Shown: piece by piece, positions 7,539 to 14,457 of the stretch | How the letters are laid out: each line of letters begins with the position of its first letter | Position numbering within the stretch: position 1 is the stretch's first letter | Origin: Clostridiales bacterium | GTDB lineage: Bacteria; Bacillota; Clostridia; Lachnospirales; Anaerotignaceae | Length of the DNA: 14,457 nt | Reading direction: 5' to 3' | Assembly (NCBI GenBank): GCA_019423725.1 | Contig: JAHZAW010000050.1 | Span: 92,180 to 106,636, forward strand | Notes under the pieces: generated by a model | What the model saw: the letters and a program-made list of their open reading frames with translations, nothing else | Told to the model about the DNA's origin: nothing | The model's database searches: none | Made by a program: the position numbers and the translations under genes

Positions 7539-8460
7539 TTTCTTCACCTCCGGTCACAGTCATAAATATTTCTTCAAGGTTGCCCTCGTTTTCAGAGAAA
7601 GAGTAAACGGGTATTCCGTTCATAATTATATTTCTGAGTATGGATGTAAGATCATCATTCTTACCTTCAAAGGCAAATTCCACATTGTCAGCATTCTCTG
7701 TTATTTCCTTAACCGACGCCTGTTCCTTAAGTATCCTTATGAGAGGTTCCACAGCAGCAGATGTCTTTATCTTTACGATCCTCTTCTTCTGGATTTTATT
7801 CATGATCTCGGTCACGGTTCCCTGGGTGACCAGTCTGCCCTGGTCAATGATGCCTACTTCCGAGCACATCTCTGCCAGCTCAGGCAGTATGTGTGAACTT
7901 ATTACTATGGTTTTTCCCATTTCCTTAAGGCGCTTCAGAATTTCCTTCATTTCCACCCTGGCCCTGGGGTCAAGACCAGAGGCAGGCTCATCAAGTATGA
8001 GAAGGTCGGGATCATGTATAAGGCTCCTTGCCAGACACAGCCTCTGCTTCATACCCCTTGAAAGGGAATCCACATATGAATCCTTTTTATTTGAAAGATC
8101 CACTATTTCCAGCAGGTTATCTATAAGTTCCGGCCTGTCGGCATAGGGTATATAATACATACCTGCATAAAAGTCCATATATTCAGTTACCTTAAGGTCA
8201 TCATATACTCCGAAGAAGTCAGGCATATATCCTATCTTCTCCCTGATGCTCTTGGGATTTTTAAGTATATCCTCACCGTTTACGAATATGCTTCCCGAAT
8301 CCGCCTTCAACAGTCCGGCCATTATCTTCATGGTCGTTGTCTTGCCGGCCCCGTTAGGACCGACAAAACCAAATATTGAATTTTCCGATATATTCATGGA
8401 AAGGGAATCCAAAGCCGTAAACTTACCATATTTTTTACATAATTCATATATTTCCGGCAT
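7531..8460 (-). CDS. ABC transporter ATP-binding protein (NatA/GldA-like)
   Basis: 309 aa cytoplasmic ATPase, one nucleotide-binding domain (about 1-215) plus a C-terminal extension (216-309) of the kind seen in ABC-2 ATPases. Visible motifs are Walker A GPNGAGKTT (34-42), signature LSRGMKQR (133-140), Walker B LLILDEP (153-159), D-loop SGLD (161-164) and switch His190 (SSH). The Q-loop position reads GYMPDFFGVY, so the usual Gln is Asp81; this variant occurs in a subgroup of NatA/GldA-like ATPases, as far as I recall. It should power the permease encoded immediately downstream, which overlaps it by 8 nt. It starts one base after the stop of the 836-aa exported protein, with AGGGGGA inside that gene as ribosome site. 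All catalytic elements except the Q-loop Gln are intact, so it is probably active. The substrate cannot be read from sequence. Confidence 0.95.
   Translation of the reverse strand: MPEIYELCKKYGKFTALDSLSMNISENSIFGFVGPNGAGKTTTMKIMAGLLKADSGSIFVNGEDILKNPKSIREKIGYMPDFFGVYDDLKVTEYMDFYAGMYYIPYADRPELIDNLLEIVDLSNKKDSYVDSLSRGMKQRLCLARSLIHDPDLLILDEPASGLDPRARVEMKEILKRLKEMGKTIVISSHILPELAEMCSEVGIIDQGRLVTQGTVTEIMNKIQKKRIVKIKTSAAVEPLIRILKEQASVKEITENADNVEFAFEGKNDDLTSILRNIIMNGIPVYSFSENEGNLEEIFMTVTGGEEND
7547..7551 (-). promoter_or_regulatory. Ribosome binding site that fixes the permease start
   Basis: GGAGG lies on the minus strand inside the end of the ATPase gene, 8 nt before the ATG at 7536-7538. The alternative GTG start (7545-7547) shares its G with this element and could not use it, so the ATG is preferred. 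Confidence 0.85.
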
Positions 8461-8461
8461 A

Positions 8462-10972
8462 TCAATTTCCCCCTTTTATACTGAGTTTAGGAAGCGCAAG
8501 GCTCGTATCACTGTAGACATCAGCTCTGATCGAGAGCTTTCCGCCTTTTGATATATAATCAGCCGCATTATTCTGCATATCAGCTTCTGATATATTTTCC
8601 CAGGTGTCATTGCTGTAGTTATATATCTGAGGTTCATTCATAAACGCATCATAGTTATCCCATTCAATTGAAATCGAATCTATATTTTCTGAACCGGGAA
8701 GATCATATTCGCATACTATCTCTCCAGCTGACATTGTATATACTTCATAATAATATATATCTATGCCGCTGCTCTGATCCTGTCCGTCAAGAAGGACTTT
8801 ATCGGCAAATATATATCCATAGGGTATATCAAAATTCTCAGCCTTAGAAAGGTCTATATCAAAAGTCTTTGTATAAAGATTTTCCCAGTTTTCGTTAACT
8901 GCCTCACCGTTTATAGTTTTTTCACCTTCAACGACAGACTTTTCACTGAAAGCTGATACTCTGACATTCAGATCATTAAGAGAAGTACTTCTTCTTGAAC
9001 CTACCGTTGAATTGAAAAGGCTGTATCTCTGTTCTATCTTATATGCTTCTGAAGCTGCCATTCCTCTACGGAACACATAACTGTCACTATAATCGTTCTC
9101 ACCAAGTCCGTAGAAAAGCTGGCGGAGCATCTGATAGCTGTCCTGACTCCATTTTGATGCTTCCTCATCTGATAACGGGATATTTATTTCCTTGGACTCG
9201 CCGGAAGTAAGATAACCTATATCATAACTCTGTCCGGCAAATGTAACTATTGTATCCACCAGGTCAAAATCAAAGTTATTTTTAACTGTTCCGACTATGT
9301 TGCTTCCTTTGACCGTAAATTCAGCTTCTATTGAATCCGCGCTGTAGGAATTTGGATATTTAGTAACAAAGCTGTTATCCTGCCAAGAATTCTGGTTATA
9401 GTATGTTATTTCCGTGGAATTATCGTATTCCTTTATGGTGTACTGGCACAAGTTAGATTTATTCGCCACTGCGGAACCATAATATCCGCCCTGGTTGCTT
9501 GTTATCTCTAAGTCATCATTTATTTTAAGGGATACTGTTCCCTTTTCCGGAGTCCTCATTCCCACAGATATATCCGTATATGAACCTTCCTCATCCAGGT
9601 CAGTAACAGACATGAAGCTTATAAGTGAATCCTTCTGATAGCTGGATGAACTTATTGCAAAAATGACTCCTGAAAATGCTACCGCTACCACAGGTATAAC
9701 TATCCAGCCCTTTTCTCTCTTATCCTTTTTCTTGAGAATGAGATAACATACGGGTCCGATAACTATTATATATATGCCAAGTATAGCCAAAAGCAGCATC
9801 AGGCTGTCCTTTTCAACGGAAGGAAGTCTGTTTACTGATGTTAATGTTTCGGGGTAATACTCTATGTATCTTTCAATGCTGAATTTTTGAGGAAGAATAT
9901 TTCTGTAGAAACTTGAGAGATATTCAGTTACATTTTCCATTGAGGCTATGGGGTCAGTTCCCATATCAAAAGTATGCACAAGTATCTTTCCGCTGCCATA
10001 GCTGAGAGATTTTGTGACAGCCTTTCCATTTTGAACATCCACATCCTCGGCATCAGGAATATTTATTACAGCCGTATCAGCTGTACCTCCAAAGCATACA
10101 GTTTTATCATATCCGCTTATTTCATAATCAAAGAGCTTATCAAACCCATTAAGTGTTTTTTCCGCATTAAGTCCTGTGCCTATGACAAGCAGGCCGCCGT
10201 CAGATACCCAGGCTCCAATGGCTCTTATCTGTTCTTCTGATAATGACTGTGAGTTGAAATCATCTATAATAATAGCTGAAAATGATGACAAAAGCTCGCT
10301 GTCTTCAGGAAATGACTTTGCATCAAGGAAAGATATATAATTTGTCTTATATCCGTTTCTATTATATATATCCGCTCCTATATTAAGGTTATTGAGATAA
10401 TCCAGGCTGCCTGATTTAGAATCAGTAACAACTGCTGTCATAACCTGCTCAGTTGAAAGAGGTGTGACCATTGCATTAGCTGATGCAGCAGTATTTCCGC
10501 TGGCATCTAACAGCTGTACATTGAAATAGGTGGCCTCAGTTTCAGGATAAATGGAAAAATCATACTCACCTGCTCCTCCTGCTGTTATTTCGATATCTTT
10601 TTCATATGTCACATATGTGCCTGAATATGTGTCCTTATATACCTTTATCTGGACGGTGCCTTTAAAATCTCCGCCGTTATTATAAACCGCAACTTTGACC
10701 GGCGTATGACGGTAACACATATACGCTCCGTTATATCCGGCTGACACATTCATTTCAAGCGAATCACTTTTGACCTCAGCGTCGCCATCCATAACTACCG
10801 TTTCTTCCTCACTGCTGTCACTTCCGGCAGCTACGTCATAATACGGTGCGGCGGCCGCATAAGGAGCCGCAAAAATAGGTACCACTACGCTTAAGACCAT
10901 GGCCAGTATTATAAATACAGCCACAACAGCCATAAGCCTGTTTTTACCCTTTCTTTTATTATTCTTCTCCAT
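8462..10972 (-). CDS. Large exported membrane protein with GATase-like domain, first gene of the operon
   Basis: 836 aa, not recognised as a named family. A basic n-region (KNNKRKGKNR) and a hydrophobic segment (about 13-34) form a signal anchor or signal peptide, followed by an Ala/Pro-rich stretch (35-43) and an acidic spacer. Residues about 70-170 look like an Ig-like beta sandwich. About 175-360 forms a GATase1-like alpha/beta domain (FSAIIIDDF at 231-239, WVSDGGLLVIGTG at 255-267) without a nucleophile Cys. Two membrane segments (about 390-413 and 422-441) are joined by the basic loop KKKDKREKG, and a beta-rich C-terminal region (450-836) follows. Topology predicts both large regions outside the cell. 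It precedes the ABC ATPase by one base, so it may be an accessory subunit of the transporter, loosely comparable in position and fold to GldG-type auxiliaries, though I see no real sequence match to GldG. GGAGG (10980-10984) lies 7 nt before the ATG. Function is unknown. Confidence 0.8.
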   Translation of the reverse strand: MEKNNKRKGKNRLMAVVAVFIILAMVLSVVVPIFAAPYAAAAPYYDVAAGSDSSEEETVVMDGDAEVKSDSLEMNVSAGYNGAYMCYRHTPVKVAVYNNGGDFKGTVQIKVYKDTYSGTYVTYEKDIEITAGGAGEYDFSIYPETEATYFNVQLLDASGNTAASANAMVTPLSTEQVMTAVVTDSKSGSLDYLNNLNIGADIYNRNGYKTNYISFLDAKSFPEDSELLSSFSAIIIDDFNSQSLSEEQIRAIGAWVSDGGLLVIGTGLNAEKTLNGFDKLFDYEISGYDKTVCFGGTADTAVINIPDAEDVDVQNGKAVTKSLSYGSGKILVHTFDMGTDPIASMENVTEYLSSFYRNILPQKFSIERYIEYYPETLTSVNRLPSVEKDSLMLLLAILGIYIIVIGPVCYLILKKKDKREKGWIVIPVVAVAFSGVIFAISSSSYQKDSLISFMSVTDLDEEGSYTDISVGMRTPEKGTVSLKINDDLEITSNQGGYYGSAVANKSNLCQYTIKEYDNSTEITYYNQNSWQDNSFVTKYPNSYSADSIEAEFTVKGSNIVGTVKNNFDFDLVDTIVTFAGQSYDIGYLTSGESKEINIPLSDEEASKWSQDSYQMLRQLFYGLGENDYSDSYVFRRGMAASEAYKIEQRYSLFNSTVGSRRSTSLNDLNVRVSAFSEKSVVEGEKTINGEAVNENWENLYTKTFDIDLSKAENFDIPYGYIFADKVLLDGQDQSSGIDIYYYEVYTMSAGEIVCEYDLPGSENIDSISIEWDNYDAFMNEPQIYNYSNDTWENISEADMQNNAADYISKGGKLSIRADVYSDTSLALPKLSIKGGN

Positions 10973-11028
10973 ATAAGCACCTCCATAGTATATAAACAGC
11001 GAAACTACGCTTTATAACTTCTGACATA

Positions 11029-11034
11029 ATTATA
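11029..11034 (-). promoter_or_regulatory. Possible -10 element of the six-gene operon
   Basis: A perfect TATAAT lies on the minus strand about 57 nt upstream of the first operon ATG, in the context GCTATGTATAAT. No good -35 hexamer was found at 15-19 nt spacing (the best is TGGCTT at spacing 18), so an activator or another promoter may be needed. A second candidate, GATAAT (11075-11080) with TTGAGA (11101-11106), has a 20-nt spacer and is less likely. Confidence 0.35.
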
Positions 11035-11155
11035 CATAGCTGTCATTATTAAAAGCCATTAAAAATCTCTTAATATTATCTAAAGATTCATACGAATATA
11101 TCTCAAAAACTGATGCCTCTCACAATGCCTTTTTTAACGTCTCCGAAGACATTTC

Positions 11156-11195
11156 AAAAAAGCCTTATTTATAAGCATCTTTCATACAAAGGCTT
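11156..11195 (-). terminator. Possible terminator downstream of the helicase
   Basis: On the minus strand AAGCCTT (11189-11195) pairs with AAGGCTT (11160-11166) across a 22-nt loop, followed by T through 11156. The 7-bp stem and T-run are suitable, but the loop is long and the site is about 120 nt beyond the helicase stop. Confidence 0.4.
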
Positions 11196-11237
11196 CATCA
11201 CACACGCCCTGTATATTCAGGAATTTTATAAATTCAT

Positions 11238-11277
11238 AAAAAAATTATTCATATCATATATTCCTGGCATATGATAT
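11238..11277 (-). terminator. Weak AT-rich hairpin plus T-tract after the helicase
   Basis: ATATCATAT (minus strand, from 11269-11277) pairs with ATATGATAT (from 11251-11259) over a 9-nt loop, followed after 6 nt by seven T (11238-11244). It begins 39 nt after the helicase stop. The stem is nearly all A-T and the T-run is displaced, so efficiency should be low; it may act together with the next hairpin. Confidence 0.35.
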
Positions 11278-11315
11278 ATCCCTGAAAAACTTTGACCAAA
11301 TACTTACTACTTCTT

Positions 11316-13205
11316 TTACTCCTTATTTTTCTTTTCCTGAGGCTTTTTTTCGGAATTTTTTACCGGAGCTTTTACACCGAGTTCCGTTAAGAATCCTGAT
11401 ATCTTAGCCCTTTTTGTTCCAGCTGAAGCAAAGGTAGATAAAAAGAGCCTGTCCTTTGCCCTGGTAACAGCCACATAAAAAAGCCTTCTTTCTTCCTCCA
11501 TTTCAAAATCGGCCTTCGGGCTGCCATGGGGTATAACTGTTTCTACGATAGATGGGATGAAAACTGTCCCAAATTCCAGCCCCTTTGATGAGTGCATGGT
11601 CGTAAGTGTTACCGCATCATCTCCCCTTTTAGGCGCAGGCATATTTGAAGTCATATTTCTGTACTCTCCCATAAGCTCCCTGAGTTTTCTCAGGTCATCC
11701 GTCTCAGCCGCAATATCCATGACCTCACATGCTATCTGCTTTAAAAATACCGAGCTGCATTTTTTGTATTTGGCATAACTGTCAAGATATTTCTCATATT
11801 CAAGAAATCTGTATATATACTCAGCCTGTTTCCTTCCGTCCAGCTTCCTTGCCTGCTGTATATCGTTATAAAGATTATGTACTGCCTGCTCTCCTTTGGA
11901 ATTTAAAAGATCAGAATTCATAACACCATAAAATACAGACATTCCGAGCTTTTTGCCATCTTCTATCACCTTTCGGCTTATATACCTGGACGGCTTATTC
12001 ACTATTCGCTCAAAGGCTTCATCATCAGATGTATCATATATAAAATCCGCATAGGCACAAAAATCCTTCGCGATCCAATGATCGTATATATCATAGGTAT
12101 TGTCCTTAAGAAAATAGGGTATCCCCCTCTTTGCCATTCTCCTGGCATAGGCATTAGCCGTAAGATTATTTCTGTATATGACAGCCATATCCCTATATGG
12201 TATCCCTTCTCTGTCATGGAGAGAGCATATTCTATTTACTATCCTGTCAGCTTCATCACCGGGTGTCTTACAGAAAAAAAGCACCGGCTGTTCGCCTTTT
12301 CTTCCGGTGCCTTTTATGGTCTTAGGAAATCTTATTTTATTTTTTGATATTATCTTTTCGCTCAGGGCTATTATCCTGTCCGTTGAACGGTAATTGATAT
12401 TTAAAAGCAGCTGTCTGCATCCTTTATAATTCTCAACAAATTCCTTCATAAACGACGGACTTGCTCCTCTAAAGCTATATATGCTCTGGTCGTCGTCTCC
12501 AACGGCAAAAACATTGTTTTCAGGCCAGGCCAGCATTTTTACACATTCATACTGGGCCCTGTTTATATCCTGAAACTCATCTATCAATATATATTTGAAT
12601 CTTTTTCTCCATTTTTCCAGAACGCCGCTGTCATTTTTCAAAAGGTTATAACAGCCATACATCATATCATCAAAATCTAATTTTTCGTTTCTTTCCTTAT
12701 GTTCCTCATAGAGCTTGAAAAGAGCCTTAAATTCATCCTTTGACATATCCCTGGGTACATAATCCTTTATATTTGAAAGGTTATTCTTTATAAGACCAGA
12801 ATTCATGAGAAATATGTCCACTGTCTGGTTTATGTCATCAGTATCAATGTTGTATGATTCTATTGTCCTGGATAAATAATCACGTTTTTCATTCTCGGTC
12901 ATTATCATGTCGACCGTATATCCGAAACAGCTCCTCAGTATCCTGAAAAACAGAGCGTGAAAGGTAGAAAACATTACTCCCTTTCTGCCTCCTGCTGACA
13001 AATACCTGTTTTCCATTTCATCGGCAGCCGCTTTAGTAAATGTGATAGTCAGTATGTCCTTTGGATCTATTCCATATTTTTCTGTCAAGTATATGAGCCT
13101 TCGGGTTATTACCGTTGTCTTTCCGCTTCCAGGCCCCGAAAATACCAGCATCGGCCCATCTTTATGCTTAATGGCTTTTATTTGGTTTTCATTCAGCTCC
13201 GCCAT
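11316..13205 (-). CDS. UvrD/PcrA-like superfamily 1 DNA helicase (short form)
   Basis: 629 aa from the chosen ATG. All SF1A helicase motifs are visible: the Q-motif region LNENQIKAI near the N-terminus, Walker A GPGSGKTT (24-31), motif Ia TFTKAAADEM (55-64), motif II DEFQD (209-213), motif III GDDDQSIYSFRGA (236-248), motif IV NYRS (271-274), motif V TTMHSSKGLEF (535-545) and motif VI RRLFYVAVTRAKDR (573-586). It should be an ATP-driven 3'-5' DNA translocase used in repair or replication-fork maintenance. It is about 100 residues shorter than typical PcrA/UvrD (around 720-750 aa), and a Lys-rich tail (APVKNSEKKPQEKKNKE) replaces the usual C-terminal extension. It is therefore called a UvrD-family helicase rather than PcrA. 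A GTG at 13215-13217 is in frame, but it sits within the ribosome-site-like GAGTGAT, so the ATG at 13203-13205 is preferred. It has its own promoter and is divergent from the aminotransferase. Confidence 0.93.
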   Translation of the reverse strand: MAELNENQIKAIKHKDGPMLVFSGPGSGKTTVITRRLIYLTEKYGIDPKDILTITFTKAAADEMENRYLSAGGRKGVMFSTFHALFFRILRSCFGYTVDMIMTENEKRDYLSRTIESYNIDTDDINQTVDIFLMNSGLIKNNLSNIKDYVPRDMSKDEFKALFKLYEEHKERNEKLDFDDMMYGCYNLLKNDSGVLEKWRKRFKYILIDEFQDINRAQYECVKMLAWPENNVFAVGDDDQSIYSFRGASPSFMKEFVENYKGCRQLLLNINYRSTDRIIALSEKIISKNKIRFPKTIKGTGRKGEQPVLFFCKTPGDEADRIVNRICSLHDREGIPYRDMAVIYRNNLTANAYARRMAKRGIPYFLKDNTYDIYDHWIAKDFCAYADFIYDTSDDEAFERIVNKPSRYISRKVIEDGKKLGMSVFYGVMNSDLLNSKGEQAVHNLYNDIQQARKLDGRKQAEYIYRFLEYEKYLDSYAKYKKCSSVFLKQIACEVMDIAAETDDLRKLRELMGEYRNMTSNMPAPKRGDDAVTLTTMHSSKGLEFGTVFIPSIVETVIPHGSPKADFEMEEERRLFYVAVTRAKDRLFLSTFASAGTKRAKISGFLTELGVKAPVKNSEKKPQEKKNKE

Positions 13206-13212
13206 GGAATAT

Positions 13213-13217
13213 ATCAC
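13213..13217 (-). promoter_or_regulatory. Ribosome binding site deciding the helicase start
   Basis: GTGAT within AAGAGTGAT on the minus strand matches the 3' half of the consensus AGGAGGTGAT and lies 7 nt before the ATG at 13203-13205. The competing in-frame GTG start is part of this element and has no ribosome site at normal distance. Confidence 0.55.
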
Positions 13218-13241
13218 TCTTTTCGTTATATTTCAGCTAAA

Positions 13242-13270
13242 AGTATATCAAATATATATCGATATTACAA
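13242..13270 (-). promoter_or_regulatory. Sigma-A-type promoter for the helicase gene
   Basis: On the minus strand TTGTAA (13265-13270) is followed by a 17-nt spacer and TATACT (13242-13247), which is preceded by TG one base upstream (TGATATACT, an extended -10). Predicted start of transcription is near 13235, giving a leader of about 30 nt to the chosen ATG. Confidence 0.6.
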
Positions 13271-13308
13271 ATAAATCAGCTTTATCTGTTTAAAGTTATA
13301 AATCAGTA

Positions 13309-13337
13309 TTGCATTTTTCGATGATTTGTATTAAAAT
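13309..13337 (+). promoter_or_regulatory. Sigma-A-type promoter for the aminotransferase gene
   Basis: TTGCAT (13309-13314) is followed by a 17-nt spacer and TAAAAT (13332-13337). Transcription would begin near 13344, leaving a leader of about 54 nt that contains only a 4-bp hairpin (CACC/GGTG, 13361-13373) and the ribosome site, so no riboswitch or T-box fits. Confidence 0.5.
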
Positions 13338-13397
13338 TTTAAAAATAATATTTAATTATACACCAAAAAGGTGCACATATAAAAAGGAGTGTTGCAA

Positions 13398-14457
13398 ATG
13401 ATTTCGGATGAAATGATAAAACTTGTCGAAGGCAGTTCAGCCATCCGCGCCATGTTTGAGGAAGGCAAAAAACTTGCTTCAATCTACGGCGCTGAAAATG
13501 TATATGACTATTCCCTTGGTAACCCCTCAGTTGAGCCTCCTAAGGAAGTAAAGGAAGCTATTATCAAAATCTTAAATACTGAGGATCCTAATGTCATCCA
13601 CGGCTATACAAACAACTCAGGTTTTGAGGATGTACGCCAGCAGATAGCAGAATATACAAATAAAAGATTCGGCACATCATTCTCCTATCAGAATGTTGTA
13701 ATGACAAATGGAGCCGCTGCTGCCCTTAATATAATTTTCAGATGTATACTTAATCCCGGAGATGAGATCCTTACATTTGCACCATTCTTTACTGAATACA
13801 GGAACTATGTGGCAAGCTACGGATGCGACCTTACAGTTGTTCCCGCTAATACTGAAACATTTGAAGTTAATTTCGATGAATTTGAAAAACTTATCACACC
13901 TAAGACAAGAGGCGTTCTTATGAATACACCTAACAACCCTTCAGGCGTTGTTTATTCAGAAGAGACCATCAAGAAGATCGCCGCTGTTATGGAAAAGAAA
14001 CAGCAGGAATACGGAACAGATATATACCTCATATCAGATGAGCCCTATAGAGAGCTTGTATATGAAGATATCGATGTTCCCTACGTTTCTAAGTACTACA
14101 AAAACACATTCGTTGCATATTCATTCTCAAAATCCCTCTCACTCCCTGGAGAGCGTATCGGTTATCTCATCGCCAACAGCGAAATGAAGGATTTTGAAAA
14201 AATGATGTTTGCTTTAAATGTTGCAAACCGTGTTGCCGGCTTTGTAAATGCCAATTCACTTTTCCAAAAAGTGATCCCCTACTGTCTTGACTGCAAAGTT
14301 GATATCGAGGTATACAACAGAAACAGGATCGATCTTTACAACAAACTCATTGAACTTGGTTTTAAATGTGTAAAACCCGTTGGCGCTTTCTATATGTTCC
14401 CTGAAACACCCATAGAAGATGATGTTGCTTTCTGCAATGCCGGCAAGGAATTTAATC
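13398..14457 (+). CDS. PLP-dependent class I/II aminotransferase, AspB-like (C-terminus cut off)
   Basis: 353 complete codons are present; the family is usually about 390-400 aa, so roughly 40-45 residues lie beyond the right edge. This is a cytoplasmic fold-type I enzyme that moves amino groups between an amino acid and a 2-oxo acid through pyridoxal phosphate. Visible active-site elements are the phosphate-binding TNGAAAAL (103-110), NTPNNPSG (176-183) with Asn180, SDEPYREL (213-220) with Asp214 for the pyridine nitrogen and Tyr217, and the Schiff-base Lys245 in YSFSKSLSLPGERIGY with Arg253 near the phosphate. The substrate-carboxylate Arg of the C-terminal domain is not in the window. The N-terminal style (SSAIRAMFEEGKKLASIYG) is that of a group common in Clostridia and usually annotated as aspartate or generic aminotransferase; the substrate is not proven. 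AAGGAG (13384-13389) lies 8 nt before the ATG. It is transcribed away from the helicase. Confidence 0.92.
   Translation, partial: MISDEMIKLVEGSSAIRAMFEEGKKLASIYGAENVYDYSLGNPSVEPPKEVKEAIIKILNTEDPNVIHGYTNNSGFEDVRQQIAEYTNKRFGTSFSYQNVVMTNGAAAALNIIFRCILNPGDEILTFAPFFTEYRNYVASYGCDLTVVPANTETFEVNFDEFEKLITPKTRGVLMNTPNNPSGVVYSEETIKKIAAVMEKKQQEYGTDIYLISDEPYRELVYEDIDVPYVSKYYKNTFVAYSFSKSLSLPGERIGYLIANSEMKDFEKMMFALNVANRVAGFVNANSLFQKVIPYCLDCKVDIEVYNRNRIDLYNKLIELGFKCVKPVGAFYMFPETPIEDDVAFCNAGKEFN

Larger units (their letters stand above)
10973..11315. other. 343-nt intergenic region between helicase and operon
   Basis: No credible gene was found on either strand. It holds, on the minus strand, two hairpins with T-tracts near the helicase end (11238-11277 and 11156-11195), a small imperfect 7-bp hairpin with loop TCGG around 11136-11153, and a TATAAT (11029-11034) about 57 nt before the first operon gene. 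The order, terminators first and promoter second, fits an operon transcribed independently of the helicase. Confidence 0.6.

Noticed and set aside
7539..7547. GTG start extending the permease by three residues
   Set aside because: The GTG is part of the GGAGGTG ribosome site used by the downstream ATG, so it cannot be the start served by that site.
6669..10972. Assignment of the ABC pair and the 836-aa protein as GldA-GldF-GldG
   Set aside because: The ABC pair has the general NatA/GldA and ABC-2 form, but the 836-aa protein lacks recognisable GldG sequence and no other gliding genes are in the window, so a Gld name would be over-reach.
10985..10992. TATACT just before the first operon gene as its -10 element
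   Set aside because: The transcript would start at or inside the GGAGG ribosome site, leaving no usable leader, and no -35 hexamer is present.
13206..13217. GTG start extending the helicase by four residues
   Set aside because: It lies inside the ribosome-site-like GAGTGAT and has no suitably spaced site of its own; the ATG at 13205 starts with the normal family N-terminus.
13357..13381. CACC/GGTG hairpin in the aminotransferase leader as a terminator or riboswitch
   Set aside because: The stem is only 4 bp with no T-tract, and the leader is about 54 nt, too short for a known riboswitch or T-box.

Overview
The window looks like a chromosomal segment of a low-GC Firmicute, most likely a Clostridia member of the Lachnospiraceae type. 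This is inferred from the AT-rich composition, the heavy use of ATA isoleucine codons, GGAGG/GGTGAT ribosome binding sites, a Cys-anchored lipoprotein with a YoaR/VanW-type peptidoglycan-binding domain, and an AspB-like aminotransferase of a type common in Clostridia. There is no sign of phage, insertion sequence, CRISPR, tRNA or rRNA; every gene seen is intact except the two cut by the window edges.

Layout. (1) Positions 1-381, minus strand: the N-terminal 127 residues of a lipoprotein with a PG_binding_4/VanW-type domain, running off the left edge. (2) Positions 563-10972, minus strand: a tightly packed six-gene operon read right to left. Its genes are a large exported membrane protein (836 aa), an ABC ATPase (309 aa), an ABC-2 permease (289 aa), a membrane-anchored coiled-coil protein with a Gly-X repeat (519 aa), a BatA-like VWA protein (598 aa), and a double-VWA protein with a GATase-like domain (915 aa). 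Neighbours overlap or lie 1-15 nt apart, and a strong hairpin plus T-tract (530-556) closes the unit. (3) Positions 10973-11315: a 343-nt intergenic stretch holding possible terminators for the helicase and a possible promoter for the operon. (4) Positions 11316-13205, minus strand: a short UvrD/PcrA-like helicase. (5) Positions 13206-13397: a divergent promoter region with a good sigma-A-type promoter in each direction. (6) Positions 13398 to the right edge, plus strand: a PLP-dependent class I/II aminotransferase, missing its C-terminus.

How the genes fit together. The positive-inside rule places nearly all the mass of four of the six operon products outside the membrane: two VWA proteins, the Gly-X coiled-coil protein and the 836-aa protein. 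The ABC pair sits in the same transcript. Three of the four carry a GATase-like alpha/beta domain with no catalytic cysteine, and the two VWA proteins carry three VWA domains with complete MIDAS motifs. This suggests a cell-surface assembly whose building, anchoring or secretion depends on the ABC transporter. The MoxR AAA+ ATPase and DUF58 protein that usually accompany BatA-type VWA genes are absent from this operon. No function can be assigned from sequence alone. The helicase and aminotransferase look like ordinary housekeeping genes unrelated to the operon.
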